NCBI GenBank assembly: GCA_045591885.1
Contig: JAZNTT010000041.1
Location: 1-7,718 of the forward strand
Source: Colimorpha_A sp045591885
Lineage (GTDB): Bacteria > Bacillota > Clostridia > Oscillospirales > CAG-272
Reading direction: 5' to 3'
Length of the DNA: 7,718 nt
The position numbers and the translations under genes are program-made. Positions 1-6,410 of this stretch are shown here, piece by piece; within the stretch, counting starts at the first letter, position 1, and the number at the start of each line of letters is the position of its first letter. The notes under the pieces are model-generated. The model saw only the letters and a list, made by a program, of their open reading frames with translations, did not search any database and was not told the origin of the DNA.

Positions 1-875
1 ATCAGGAGAACGCCGACGATGCATCCGATAAACGCGCCGACGTAGGGAATGAACGCCGTTACGCCTATAACCACGCTTATGACGGGAGCATAGGGGAAGC
101 CGAAGATCGACATCGCGATGAAGAATATCGTTCCGAGAATGATCGCCTCAACACACTGCCCCGAGAAGAATTTCGTGAAGGTCTTTACGGTGAGGTCAAC
201 GAGGTATTTTACCTTGGGCGCGTGCTTTTCGGAGCAGTATGCCTTTATTATGTCATCTGTCTGACGGCCGGTCCTCTTTTTGTTTGCGAGGAGGTATATT
301 GAGAAGATGACCATCGTGACGAGGTTTGCAAGGAAGGTTATCAGATCGTTAAGCGAGTTTTTGACGGTATCGAGAATGTGACCCGCGTTTGAGGTGAGCG
401 TTGAGATCAGCTGATCGAAATTGATCTTATCAAACATCGTTTTGAGGTCTTTGGTCTCGAAATTGTACTTTTCGAGAAGCGCAAGAACCTTCGGGTAGAG
501 CTTTTCGACCGACTTCACGATCTCGGTTATTGATTCAACGAGCGCGGGGATCATTATTCCGATAACGAAGGTTATCGCCGCGATCGCGAGCAGATACGAG
601 AGGATAAGGCTTGCCATCGTTATGAATTTTTCGGGAAGCTTCTTTTTAGCCTTTGATTTTTTGTTAAGGAAGTTGAAGAACCGCTCGAATTTCGCCATCG
701 GCGTTCCGAGAATGAGCGCAAGAACAACACCAGCAAGAAGCGGCGATATGACCGCGTAGATTGCGCTTATGATTCCGCCGAGCTTGCTGAAATTCATGAT
801 TACGGCATATATGAGAATTATAGCGGTTGCAAACAGCAGGCCGTCTTTGAATTTTTTCTTATCGAACTTGTCCAT
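1..875 (-). CDS. AI-2E family membrane transporter (PerM/YtvI type), C-terminus beyond the window
   Basis: The minus strand reads open from an ATG at 875 to the window edge, giving 291 residues of a protein that is usually about 350-400 long. Hydrophobic segments lie near residues 12-28, 33-58, 86-112, 178-197 and 243-285, separated by a long amphipathic stretch (about 113-175). The segment FFSGQCVEAIILG (236-248) matches the family's G-Q loop, and FIPYVGAFIG (275-284) matches its conserved Pro/Gly re-entrant motif. The family is an inner-membrane exporter group, with members linked to AI-2 export or to Na+/H+ antiport; the substrate here cannot be read from sequence. I chose the start at 875 because AAGGAG sits 6 nt before it; an in-frame ATG at 896 would put that Shine-Dalgarno inside the gene. 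It is transcribed away from prfB from its own promoter. Family assignment is firm, substrate unknown. Confidence 0.88.
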   Translation of the reverse strand, partial: MDKFDKKKFKDGLLFATAIILIYAVIMNFSKLGGIISAIYAVISPLLAGVVLALILGTPMAKFERFFNFLNKKSKAKKKLPEKFITMASLILSYLLAIAAITFVIGIMIPALVESITEIVKSVEKLYPKVLALLEKYNFETKDLKTMFDKINFDQLISTLTSNAGHILDTVKNSLNDLITFLANLVTMVIFSIYLLANKKRTGRQTDDIIKAYCSEKHAPKVKYLVDLTVKTFTKFFSGQCVEAIILGTIFFIAMSIFGFPYAPVISVVIGVTAFIPYVGAFIGCIVGVLL

Positions 876-955
876 TATGTTCTCCTTGGCGTTCATTTTG
901 CTTTGCGCGGAAAATGAAAATGCGTAATATGTTTAGATACAGTTACACAAATATA

Positions 956-984
956 ATTATACGCCCCATATATTGCCATTTCAA
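956..984 (-). promoter_or_regulatory. Sigma-A type promoter of the AI-2E transporter gene
   Basis: Reading the minus strand, TTGAAA (984-979) and TATAAT (961-956) are separated by exactly 17 bp. The predicted start lies near 949, leaving a leader of about 74 nt before the ATG at 875. It is divergent from the prfB promoter, with about 80 bp between the two -35 regions. Confidence 0.75.
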
Positions 985-1065
985 GTTTATGCCGGCAAAA
1001 TTCACATTTTGTTCATATCGAAAAAGAACGCTTTCGGTTTATCGACGCTTATTTACAAAAAACTG

Positions 1066-1093
1066 TTTACAAATCTCCAAAATCTGCTATAAT
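1066..1093 (+). promoter_or_regulatory. Sigma-A type promoter of prfB
   Basis: TTTACA (1066-1071) and a perfect TATAAT (1088-1093) are 16 bp apart. A second TTTACA lies 14 bp upstream at 1052-1057, so this is a short direct repeat, but only the nearer copy has acceptable spacing. The transcription start should be near 1100, giving a leader under 30 nt with no room for a riboswitch. Confidence 0.75.
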
Positions 1094-1116
1094 AAATAGA
1101 GAGTAATAGTATTTTC

Positions 1117-1129
1117 GGAGGAAAACTTG
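1117..1129 (+). promoter_or_regulatory. Shine-Dalgarno and TTG start of prfB
   Basis: GGAGG (1117-1121) lies 5 nt before TTG (1127-1129). No ATG in this frame has comparable support, and the N-terminal residues after this TTG align in length with known RF2 proteins, so TTG is taken as the initiation codon. Confidence 0.8.
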
Positions 1130-2245
1130 ATAATCCAGCTTGATGAGGCAAAGCGCACCTTGACTAACGTGCGTCCTGCCATAGAAGAACTAAAAAATGC
1201 GCTCCGCATTGAGGAGTTAAATAGACAGATCCAGGAGCTTGAAGCTAAGACCCTCGTCCCCGACTTCTGGTCGCGCGACGATTCGGGTAAGATACTTCAA
1301 CAGATAAAGGACAAAAAGACGACGATAGAGCGCTATGAGGAGCTTTGCTCACGCCTTGAGGATACTCTCGTGCTTATTGATATGGGCATCGAGGAAAATG
1401 ACGAGAGCGTCGTTGACGAGGTTGTAAGTGAGGTCAAGGAGATCCTTGAGACCGAGGAAAAGATGCGTCTTGAAACTCTGCTCACGGGCGAGTACGATCA
1501 TAATAACGCGATCCTTTCGTTCCATCCCGGTGCCGGCGGAACGGAGGCTCAGGACTGGGCGCAGATGCTTTACCGTATGTATACCCGCTGGGGCGAAGCT
1601 CACGGCTATACGGTAAAGCTCATGGATTGGCTCGACGGCGATGCGGCGGGCATCAAGAGTGCGGTAATATCTATCGAGGGTCTTAACGCTTACGGCTTCC
1701 TCAAGAGCGAAAACGGTGTTCACCGTCTCGTACGCGTTTCTCCCTTTGATGCATCGGGCAGACGTCAGACGTCGTTTGCCTCGGTCGAGGTAATGCCCGA
1801 GTTTGACGATATGAACAGCGATATCGAGGTCCGCGATGAGGATCTTGAAATAACGGCTCACCGTTCGTCAGGCGCAGGCGGTCAGCACATCAACAAGACT
1901 GACTCGGCAATCAGAATCCTGCACAAGCCGACGGGAATCGTCGTCGGCTGTCAGACGCAGAGAAGCCAGCTCCAAAATAAAGAGTACGCGCTTCGTATGC
2001 TGAAAAGTAAGCTGATGGAGATCAAGCAGAGAGAAAATCTCCAAAAGATAGACGATATCAAGGGTGTAAAGACCGATATAGAGTGGGGCTCGCAGATACG
2101 CTCTTACGTATTTATGCCCTACACGCTTGCAAAGGATACCCGTACCGGCTTTGAAATTACCGATATTAACTCCGTTATGGACGGTAATATCGACGGATTT
2201 ATCAACGCATACCTAAAAATGACAAGCTCAAAAGAAAACGCTTAA
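1127..2245 (+). CDS. prfB: Peptide chain release factor 2 (RF2), no programmed frameshift
   Basis: RF2 reads UGA and UAA stop codons in the ribosomal A site and triggers release of the finished protein. The 372 residues match the family length. An N-terminal helical domain (about 1-110) is followed by the segment around HPGAGGTEAQDW. The stop-codon reading tripeptide SPF is at residues 205-207, which marks RF2 rather than RF1 (PxT). The catalytic GGQ is at 251-253 within SGAGGQHINKTDSA, and WGSQIRSYVF lies near the C-terminus. Most bacterial prfB genes carry a CTT-TGA frameshift site near codon 25; here L26-R27 are CTC-CGC (1202-1207) and the frame is continuous, so that autoregulation is absent. 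The gene is followed 26 bp later by a small membrane-protein gene, likely in the same transcript. Identity is certain. Confidence 0.98.
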   Translation: MIIQLDEAKRTLTNVRPAIEELKNALRIEELNRQIQELEAKTLVPDFWSRDDSGKILQQIKDKKTTIERYEELCSRLEDTLVLIDMGIEENDESVVDEVVSEVKEILETEEKMRLETLLTGEYDHNNAILSFHPGAGGTEAQDWAQMLYRMYTRWGEAHGYTVKLMDWLDGDAAGIKSAVISIEGLNAYGFLKSENGVHRLVRVSPFDASGRRQTSFASVEVMPEFDDMNSDIEVRDEDLEITAHRSSGAGGQHINKTDSAIRILHKPTGIVVGCQTQRSQLQNKEYALRMLKSKLMEIKQRENLQKIDDIKGVKTDIEWGSQIRSYVFMPYTLAKDTRTGFEITDINSVMDGNIDGFINAYLKMTSSKENA

Positions 2246-2271
2246 TTAAAAGAGTTAAAGGAGAAAAGTCA

Positions 2272-2562
2272 ATGCTTAAACAGACAAGATTTTACCTCGG
2301 ACTTATGCTTATAGTTCAGTCCATTTCCTGCTTCTTCCTCGTTATCGCGTATCTTTTCAAGGATAAGAAGAACACCGCAAGCCCCTTTATGGTGCTCGGT
2401 ATAATCTCTGCCGTTGCGGGCGGCTTCCTCGTTGCCGAAAAGGTCAAGGAGAGATATGAGAGCGAGCTTATCCTCGATGCAATGAACGACATCTGCGTGG
2501 AGGACGACTTCCGTCACGATATTCCCGTTGATGAAACTGCAGACGAAGAAGAGTTTAACTGA
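2272..2562 (+). CDS. Small two-helix membrane protein of unknown function
   Basis: A 96-residue protein with a strong AAAGGAG (2257-2263) 8 nt before its ATG. Two hydrophobic helices are visible, about residues 8-29 and 38-56, joined by a short basic loop (KDKKN). They are followed by an amphipathic charged stretch (KVKERYESE) and a very acidic tail ending DEEEFN. By the positive-inside rule the KDKKN loop should face the cytoplasm, which would put the tail on the other side; the second cluster of lysines after helix 2 makes this ambiguous. It lies 26 bp after prfB with no terminator between, and a strong terminator follows 9 bp after its stop, so the pair is probably one transcript. I do not recognise the family. 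It is believed a real gene because of the ribosome binding site, codon use like prfB and its position. Confidence 0.8.
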   Translation: MLKQTRFYLGLMLIVQSISCFFLVIAYLFKDKKNTASPFMVLGIISAVAGGFLVAEKVKERYESELILDAMNDICVEDDFRHDIPVDETADEEEFN

Positions 2563-2571
2563 TTTAATAGG

Positions 2572-2600
2572 AAAAACCTCCGCCGAAGCGGAGGTTTTTT
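2572..2600 (+). terminator. Strong bidirectional intrinsic terminator
   Basis: A perfect 12-bp stem (2572-2583 with 2588-2599) holds a 7-bp GC-rich core CCTCCGC/GCGGAGG, a 4-nt CGAA loop and a T6 tail. It closes the prfB transcript. On the minus strand the loop is UUCG closed by C-G, the ultra-stable tetraloop, and the A-run becomes a T5 tail, so it can also end the converging gene at 2644-3408. Confidence 0.93.
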
Positions 2601-2643
2601 GTTCGTAAAGTTAATTGATAAGCGCATCGCACGAAAGGGGAAA

Positions 2644-3408
2644 CTAAATAAGAACAAAACCTTTCGGGGCAATCTTGGGCATTTCATAACAATAAGAATT
2701 TATATAAATAGTGGCAACCTTGATCTTTTTGTTTTTAAATAGACCTTTTTTCTCTGTAAAAATATCATATCCATCAATCAAGTTATTGTTATGATTACTA
2801 AAAGATCCTATTCTTTCGAATGTAACAGGGAGAGCGTTATATCTAAGTTTGCGTAAATAATCATATGCCGCACCAACAGAGGTGGCATTAATGGGATTAT
2901 CTATACTATAGCCATATGTAGAATCGAAAACAGCATTATTATTTTCTATTTTAAAACGAGAAGGGAACTGTTGTCTTTCGTATTCAAGTTCACTTTTTAT
3001 GTGTTCAAAAGTATCAAATAAAACTATACCATTGCACATTTTGTCTCGCTCTTCATCGTATACTTGAACACATACACATGTATAAATGCAATAAGCAAAT
3101 GCAATTTTTTCCTCTTCGTCCAATTTGCCTTTTGTTTCGGGAAGTTCTTCCATCAATCTTACTTGTACGCGAATGCGATCTTCTCTGGGTACATGTACAG
3201 CAATATCAGGACGAGCATTTTTAATCACATCACTAAGCAAATCATAAACCGCAAGAATTTCCTCGTTAGATAATTTGCCGTGAACAAATTGAGAGATAAT
3301 TTCAAAAACATTTGAATAAATCTCAATCTCATGAATAGACAAGTTTATATTTTTCTGCTTAAACAAAATTTTTATTGCGTCAAATCTTTGCGTATTCAAA
3401 ATTTCCAT
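2644..3408 (-). CDS. AT-rich hypothetical protein, 254 residues, probably acquired
   Basis: I do not recognise this protein. It starts at an ATG (3408) with AAGGAG 9 nt upstream and has its own promoter. It has no signal peptide or membrane helix and looks cytoplasmic. The first part (about 1-145) is mainly helical, with a cysteine cluster C107, C111, C113 and C125 in the spacing CxxxCxC-x11-C. The last part (about 163-254) looks like a separate alpha/beta domain: YGYSIDNPINATSV, then AAYDYLRKLR, FERIGSFSN, IDGYDIF, a basic hairpin, a beta strand VATIYINSY and the ending APKGFVLI. Base composition is clearly more AT-rich than all neighbours, with frequent ATA, AAA and TTT codons, which suggests horizontal origin. 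No mobility gene or clear flanking repeat is visible. The gene is intact; function is unknown. Confidence 0.82.
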   Translation of the reverse strand: MEILNTQRFDAIKILFKQKNINLSIHEIEIYSNVFEIISQFVHGKLSNEEILAVYDLLSDVIKNARPDIAVHVPREDRIRVQVRLMEELPETKGKLDEEEKIAFAYCIYTCVCVQVYDEERDKMCNGIVLFDTFEHIKSELEYERQQFPSRFKIENNNAVFDSTYGYSIDNPINATSVGAAYDYLRKLRYNALPVTFERIGSFSNHNNNLIDGYDIFTEKKGLFKNKKIKVATIYINSYCYEMPKIAPKGFVLI

Positions 3409-3430
3409 TTATTTTTACTCCTTTTGGTAA

Positions 3431-3459
3431 AGTATAGCACAATGTATGTCCAAATACAA
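3431..3459 (-). promoter_or_regulatory. Promoter of the AT-rich hypothetical gene
   Basis: On the minus strand TTGTAT (3459-3454) and TATACT (3436-3431) are 17 bp apart. The predicted start lies close to 3424, giving a leader of roughly 16 nt containing AAGGAG. The gene can therefore be expressed independently of the upstream phosphatase. Confidence 0.65.
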
Positions 3460-3465
3460 GTGATT

Positions 3466-3499
3466 TACAAAAATCCGCCTGAGTTTATTTCGGGCGGAT
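3466..3499 (-). terminator. Intrinsic terminator after the histidine phosphatase gene
   Basis: On the minus strand ATCCGCC (3499-3493) pairs with GGCGGAT (3479-3473), with two further possible pairs inside and a 9-nt AT-rich loop, followed by a TTTTTG run. It lies about 90 nt past the phosphatase stop and immediately upstream of the next gene's promoter, so it separates the two units. The plus side is also T-rich (GTTTTGTTTT) but there is no plus-strand gene to end. Confidence 0.7.
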
Positions 3500-3587
3500 A
3501 GTTTTGTTTTATAAAGTCGGCAATTATTTGCTTTCCTTAATAGCAGCCTGTCCCGCAACACATCGTGCGGTCATCTTGTATTGCGAA

Positions 3588-4229
3588 TCAAATATATTTC
3601 GGCAGAGTTGTTAAAATGCCGTCGAGGTGCTTATCGTAGCCTGCTTCGGTAAAGAATAGCTTGCCGTTTTCGTATATGACCGTTGAGACCGATGCGTTTG
3701 ATACCCAGGACACCTTCTTCATATAGTCGACGCTGCCGTAGGTCGTTATCGCCTGGAGCGAGCGAATGGGGGTCGCGTGAGTTGCTATGACGATGGTCGA
3801 ATCGGGATTCTCTTCAGCTATTTTTATCAGGCAGCTGTGGACTCGGTTGCCAAGCTCCTCGACACTCTCTCCGTTCGGGCAACGGACGTTGCATGTGTCT
3901 CCGAACCATTTTCCGAACAGATCGGGATACGCTTCCTTTATATCGTCGTAAAGGACGCCCTCCCACTTTCCTGCATATATTTCGCGCAGGTCGGAAGTCG
4001 GCGTGACGGAAAGAGCGAGCAGGTCGGCTGCCGCCTTTCCCGTTGTGAAAGCGCGGTCGAGGTCGGAGGCGTACACCTTATCGACCTTATAGTTTTGCTT
4101 TATATATTCGGCGGTCGCCATCGCCTGACGGCGTCCGAGGTCGGTCAGCGGCGCGTTATAGTGTCCTGCGAATCTTCTTTCGAGATTAGCCGTGCTCTCG
4201 CCGTGGCGGATCATAAGAAATTTTGTCAT
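3588..4229 (-). CDS. Histidine phosphatase superfamily protein (phosphoglycerate-mutase-like)
   Basis: This is a complete 213-residue cytoplasmic phosphatase of the branch that transfers phosphate through a histidine. The RHGE motif at residues 8-11 carries the phospho-accepting H9. R59 (in YASDLDRAFTT), E83 (LREIYAGKWEG) and H151 (IATHATPIRS) complete the expected catalytic pocket, and N15 and LTDLGRRQA (28-36) are also typical. All key residues are present, so it should be active. The motifs do not distinguish a cobalamin-pathway CobC-type phosphatase, a broad sugar-phosphate phosphatase or a mutase; no cobalamin gene is nearby, so no symbol is given. GGAG lies 6 nt before the ATG. It follows purC on the same strand but a terminator and a palindromic repeat lie between them, and I see no convincing promoter of its own; it may depend on read-through. 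Confidence 0.9.
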   Translation of the reverse strand: MTKFLMIRHGESTANLERRFAGHYNAPLTDLGRRQAMATAEYIKQNYKVDKVYASDLDRAFTTGKAAADLLALSVTPTSDLREIYAGKWEGVLYDDIKEAYPDLFGKWFGDTCNVRCPNGESVEELGNRVHSCLIKIAEENPDSTIVIATHATPIRSLQAITTYGSVDYMKKVSWVSNASVSTVIYENGKLFFTEAGYDKHLDGILTTLPKYI

Positions 4230-4270
4230 TGGTTTCTCCGTGTGGGAAAATAGAGTAACATTGTTTTTAC

Positions 4271-4296
4271 GCGGGCGAGCAATGCTCGCCCCTACG
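4271..4296. repeat. REP-like palindromic element
   Basis: GGGCGAGCA (4273-4281) and TGCTCGCCC (4283-4291) form a perfect 9-bp inverted repeat around a single central A, flanked by CTACG. Read on the minus strand it begins TAGGGGCGAGCATT. Short palindromes with a TAGGGGCG-like head are, from general knowledge, scattered through intergenic DNA in many bacteria and often depend on RAYT transposases. There is no T-tract after it, so it is not a terminator. It lies in the leader region of the phosphatase. Confidence 0.6.
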
Positions 4297-4325
4297 GTTA
4301 TGCGGTGAAAAATTGATAATCTTCA

Positions 4326-4353
4326 AAAAGAGGTGCTCGAAAGCACCCCTTTT
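4326..4353 (-). terminator. Intrinsic terminator of purC
   Basis: On the minus strand GGTGCT (4347-4342) pairs with AGCACC (4337-4332) around a TTCG loop. One mismatch (4331/4348) separates this from further pairing of the flanking A and T runs, and the 3' side runs CTCTTTTTG. It begins within 10 nt of the purC stop codon. Confidence 0.88.
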
Positions 4354-4358
4354 CTTTA

Positions 4359-5060
4359 TTATCTGTTAAGGATCTTCTTGGTAAGCTCTACGGGCTCGAC
4401 GATCTTGTCGCCCTCGTAAACGCGCATATTACCCGACGCGATCTCGTCGATAAGAACGACCTCGCCGTCCTTCGTGTAGCCGAACTCGAACTTGATGTCC
4501 CAAAGGTCAAGACCGATGGTTTTAAGGTCGTCGGCAACGATCTTGGTGATAGCGAGTGTCTGCGCCTTAAGCGACGCGAACATCTCCTCAGTCATAACGC
4601 CGAGAGCGGTGAGTCCCTCACCCGTTACGAGCGGGTCGCCCTTTTCGTCGTTCTTGAAGGTGCATTCAACGTAGCCGTTTCCGAGGCGCGTGCCGTTCTT
4701 GATATATTCGCCGTAGCGACGGATGAAGGAACCGGTCGCAACGAGACGGCAGATGACCTCAAGTCCGTTACCGCCCTGCGCCTTGCCGAAGTTTTCGGCG
4801 GAGATAACTTCCATCGTTGCGTCGTCGATGTTTGCAGAAACGTAATGAGTCTTGATGCCTGCCTTCTTGCAAAGCTCAAAGTAATAAACCGAGGTCTGAA
4901 GGTTTGCCTTGCCGATACCCTCAATGGTAAGTCCTACCGAGTTTTCGCCGGGATCGAAAACGCCGTCCTTGCCGGTGCAATCGTCCTTAAATTTGAGCAG
5001 TACGTTTCCGTTTTCAAGAGCGTATACGTCCTTCGTTTTGCCTGTGTAAATCTTTTCCAT
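4359..5060 (-). CDS. purC: Phosphoribosylaminoimidazole-succinocarboxamide (SAICAR) synthetase
   Basis: PurC joins aspartate to CAIR using ATP, a late step of de novo purine synthesis in the cytoplasm. The 233 residues are close to the usual 235-240. Visible signatures are GKTKDVY (7-13, the ATP-binding N-terminal lobe), DGVFDPGEN (32-40), EVICRLVATGSFIRRYG (101-117, the PurC-type signature), DLWDIKFEFG (185-194) and LIDEIASGNMRV (203-214). In most PurC proteins the last motif reads DE(I/F)SPDxxRxWD; here it is DEIASGNMRVYEG, so the SPD and WD parts are replaced while the DE and R are kept. This may be a subfamily trait. The gene stands alone rather than in a pur operon, with its own promoter and terminator. 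A GGGAG lies 9 nt before the ATG. No purine riboswitch is possible in the short leader. Confidence 0.95.
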   Translation of the reverse strand: MEKIYTGKTKDVYALENGNVLLKFKDDCTGKDGVFDPGENSVGLTIEGIGKANLQTSVYYFELCKKAGIKTHYVSANIDDATMEVISAENFGKAQGGNGLEVICRLVATGSFIRRYGEYIKNGTRLGNGYVECTFKNDEKGDPLVTGEGLTALGVMTEEMFASLKAQTLAITKIVADDLKTIGLDLWDIKFEFGYTKDGEVVLIDEIASGNMRVYEGDKIVEPVELTKKILNR

Positions 5061-5101
5061 AAATCCGGTCTCCCTTTATTTATTTGAATTACTATAATAC
5101 A

Positions 5102-5130
5102 ATTATACAATATGCTTATTTATTTGTAAA
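5102..5130 (-). promoter_or_regulatory. Promoter of purC
   Basis: On the minus strand TTTACA (5130-5125) and a perfect TATAAT (5107-5102) are 17 bp apart. The predicted start near 5095 leaves a leader of about 35 nt. I see no purine-box or PurR-like palindrome, and the leader is too short for a guanine riboswitch. Confidence 0.8.
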
Positions 5131-5131
5131 G

Positions 5132-5157
5132 AAAAAAATATTCGTTTTTTCGACGAA
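5132..5157 (-). terminator. Weak candidate terminator after the flavoprotein gene
   Basis: On the minus strand TTCGT (5157-5153) pairs with ACGAA (5145-5141), followed after two bases by a T7 run (5138-5132). The stem is only 5 bp. A second imperfect hairpin, AGCGCTG with CAGCACT (5177-5161), lies just before it. The T-run sits directly against the purC -35 box. Read-through into purC is plausible. Confidence 0.4.
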
Positions 5158-5192
5158 ATTAGTGCTGATACAGCGCTGAGTCTTTCGCGTTT

Positions 5193-6410
5193 TCACCACG
5201 ATGCGCTGTCTGCGGCGGTAACGGCGGTTGAGAATGCGATTTGCAGGTTGAATCCGCCGGTATAAGCGTCGACGTCGATGACCTCCCCCGCGAAATACAG
5301 CCCCTTTATTTTCTTGCTTTCGAGGGTTTTGGGGTTTAGCTCCTTGACGCTGACGCCGCCCTTTGTGACTATCGCCTCGTTTATCGGGCGGAAGCCGTTG
5401 AGGTTAACGGGGAAGCGTTTGAGCAATGTTACAAGCGATTTCCTTTCCTCTTTTGTGATCGAGTTTACCTTGCGGTCGGGAGAGATGCCCGACATTCTTA
5501 CGAACACGGGGATCATTCTTGACGGAAGAAGTGCCGATAGAGAGTTTATGAAGTCGCGGTTGAGGTTTTTGCCAAAATCGGATAGGAGTCGGTTATCAAG
5601 CTCCTTTTCGTCGAGCGCGGGTTTCATATCAATGTAAAGTGTGTATTTCTTTTCACCGAGGTCGGGTATCATTGACGAAAGCGACAGTATCATCGGTCCC
5701 GTTACGCCGAAATGCGTGAACATCATCTCTCCGAAGTCCTCGTAGACTGCTTTTCCGTCCTCGTTTTCTGCCTTGATAGCGACGTTTTTGAGGGAAAGTC
5801 CCTGCATATCGGGGCAACTGCGGTCGGGTGACTCTATAGGGACGAGCGACGGACGGCAGGGGATTGTTTCAAGTCCGAGCGACTTTGCGAAGCGTATTCC
5901 GTCACCGTCTGAGCCGGTTTTTTGATACGATACGCCGCCCGTGCAGACGATGACTGCGTCGTAAGGGACGGTGTTTCCGCCGACCTTAACGCCGACTATC
6001 TCGCTGTTTTCCACCTCGATTCCGCTTACGCGTGCGTGAACGACGTTCTTTTTGACGAGCGACGCGAGCGCGTCGACGATGTCAAAGGCTCTGTCCGACA
6101 CGGGAAAAACGCGGTTTCCGCGCTCGGTCTTCAGCGGCACGCCGAGGTTCTCGAAAAACTCCATCGTGTCCTGCGAGGAGAAGTTACTGTATGAAGAATA
6201 GAGGAAACGCGGGTTAGTCGGCACGTTCTTAAAAAACTCGTCGCGGTCGCAGTTGTTCGTCACGTTACATCTGCCCTTGCCGGTTATCGCGAGCTTTCTG
6301 CCGAGGCGGTCGTTTCTTTCGTAGAGCGTGACTGAGCATCCGTTTGCGATCGCGCGTGCTGCCGCCATCATTCCCGAAGCTCCTCCGCCTATTACTGCGA
6401 TTTTTTTCAT
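5193..6410 (-). CDS. HI0933/BaiN-family FAD-dependent flavoprotein
   Basis: The 405-residue protein has the full architecture of the HI0933/YhiN flavoprotein family (about 400 residues). A dinucleotide-binding GGGASGMMAA (8-17) and acidic E31 end the first beta-alpha-beta unit. The family signature GRKLAITGKGRCNVTNN is at 37-53, a second nucleotide-contact motif CTGGVSYQKTGSDGDG at 156-171, and the C-terminal FAD loop GLYFAGEVIDVDAYTGGFNLQ at 370-390. It should bind FAD tightly in the cytoplasm. The substrate is unknown for most members; a clostridial relative, BaiN, has been linked to reductive steps of bile-acid 7-dehydroxylation, but no bai gene is nearby and that role should not be transferred. 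Its ATG overlaps the stop of the upstream RpiR-type regulator by one base (TAATG), and no strong Shine-Dalgarno precedes it, so translation is probably coupled. Family certain, reaction unknown. Confidence 0.93.
   Translation of the reverse strand: MKKIAVIGGGASGMMAAARAIANGCSVTLYERNDRLGRKLAITGKGRCNVTNNCDRDEFFKNVPTNPRFLYSSYSNFSSQDTMEFFENLGVPLKTERGNRVFPVSDRAFDIVDALASLVKKNVVHARVSGIEVENSEIVGVKVGGNTVPYDAVIVCTGGVSYQKTGSDGDGIRFAKSLGLETIPCRPSLVPIESPDRSCPDMQGLSLKNVAIKAENEDGKAVYEDFGEMMFTHFGVTGPMILSLSSMIPDLGEKKYTLYIDMKPALDEKELDNRLLSDFGKNLNRDFINSLSALLPSRMIPVFVRMSGISPDRKVNSITKEERKSLVTLLKRFPVNLNGFRPINEAIVTKGGVSVKELNPKTLESKKIKGLYFAGEVIDVDAYTGGFNLQIAFSTAVTAADSASW

Noticed and set aside
876..896. Alternative upstream ATG (896) for the AI-2E transporter
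   Set aside because: AAGGAG lies between this ATG and the one at 875 with proper spacing to the latter, so the downstream start is better supported.
876..1126. Riboswitch or small RNA in the divergent gap before prfB
   Set aside because: The prfB leader is under 30 nt and the rest of the gap is AT-rich promoter sequence without stable stems.
1349..1861. Long minus-strand open frame (170 codons) inside prfB
   Set aside because: It is fully opposite a certain gene with coherent RF2 motifs, its residues show no domain logic, and it has no ribosome site. It is a shadow of prfB codon bias.
2601..3587. Mobile-element boundaries around the AT-rich gene
   Set aside because: I looked for direct or inverted repeats on both flanks. 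Only weak AT-rich resemblance was seen (AAAGTTAATTG near 2608 and AAAGTCGGCAATTA near 3514), not enough for a target-site duplication.
3588..4229. Naming the phosphatase CobC (alpha-ribazole phosphatase)
   Set aside because: The catalytic motifs are shared by the whole superfamily and there are no cobalamin genes in view.
3777..4253. Plus-strand open frame opposite the histidine phosphatase
   Set aside because: The minus strand encodes all four catalytic residues of the phosphatase; the plus frame has no recognisable motif and no ribosome binding site.
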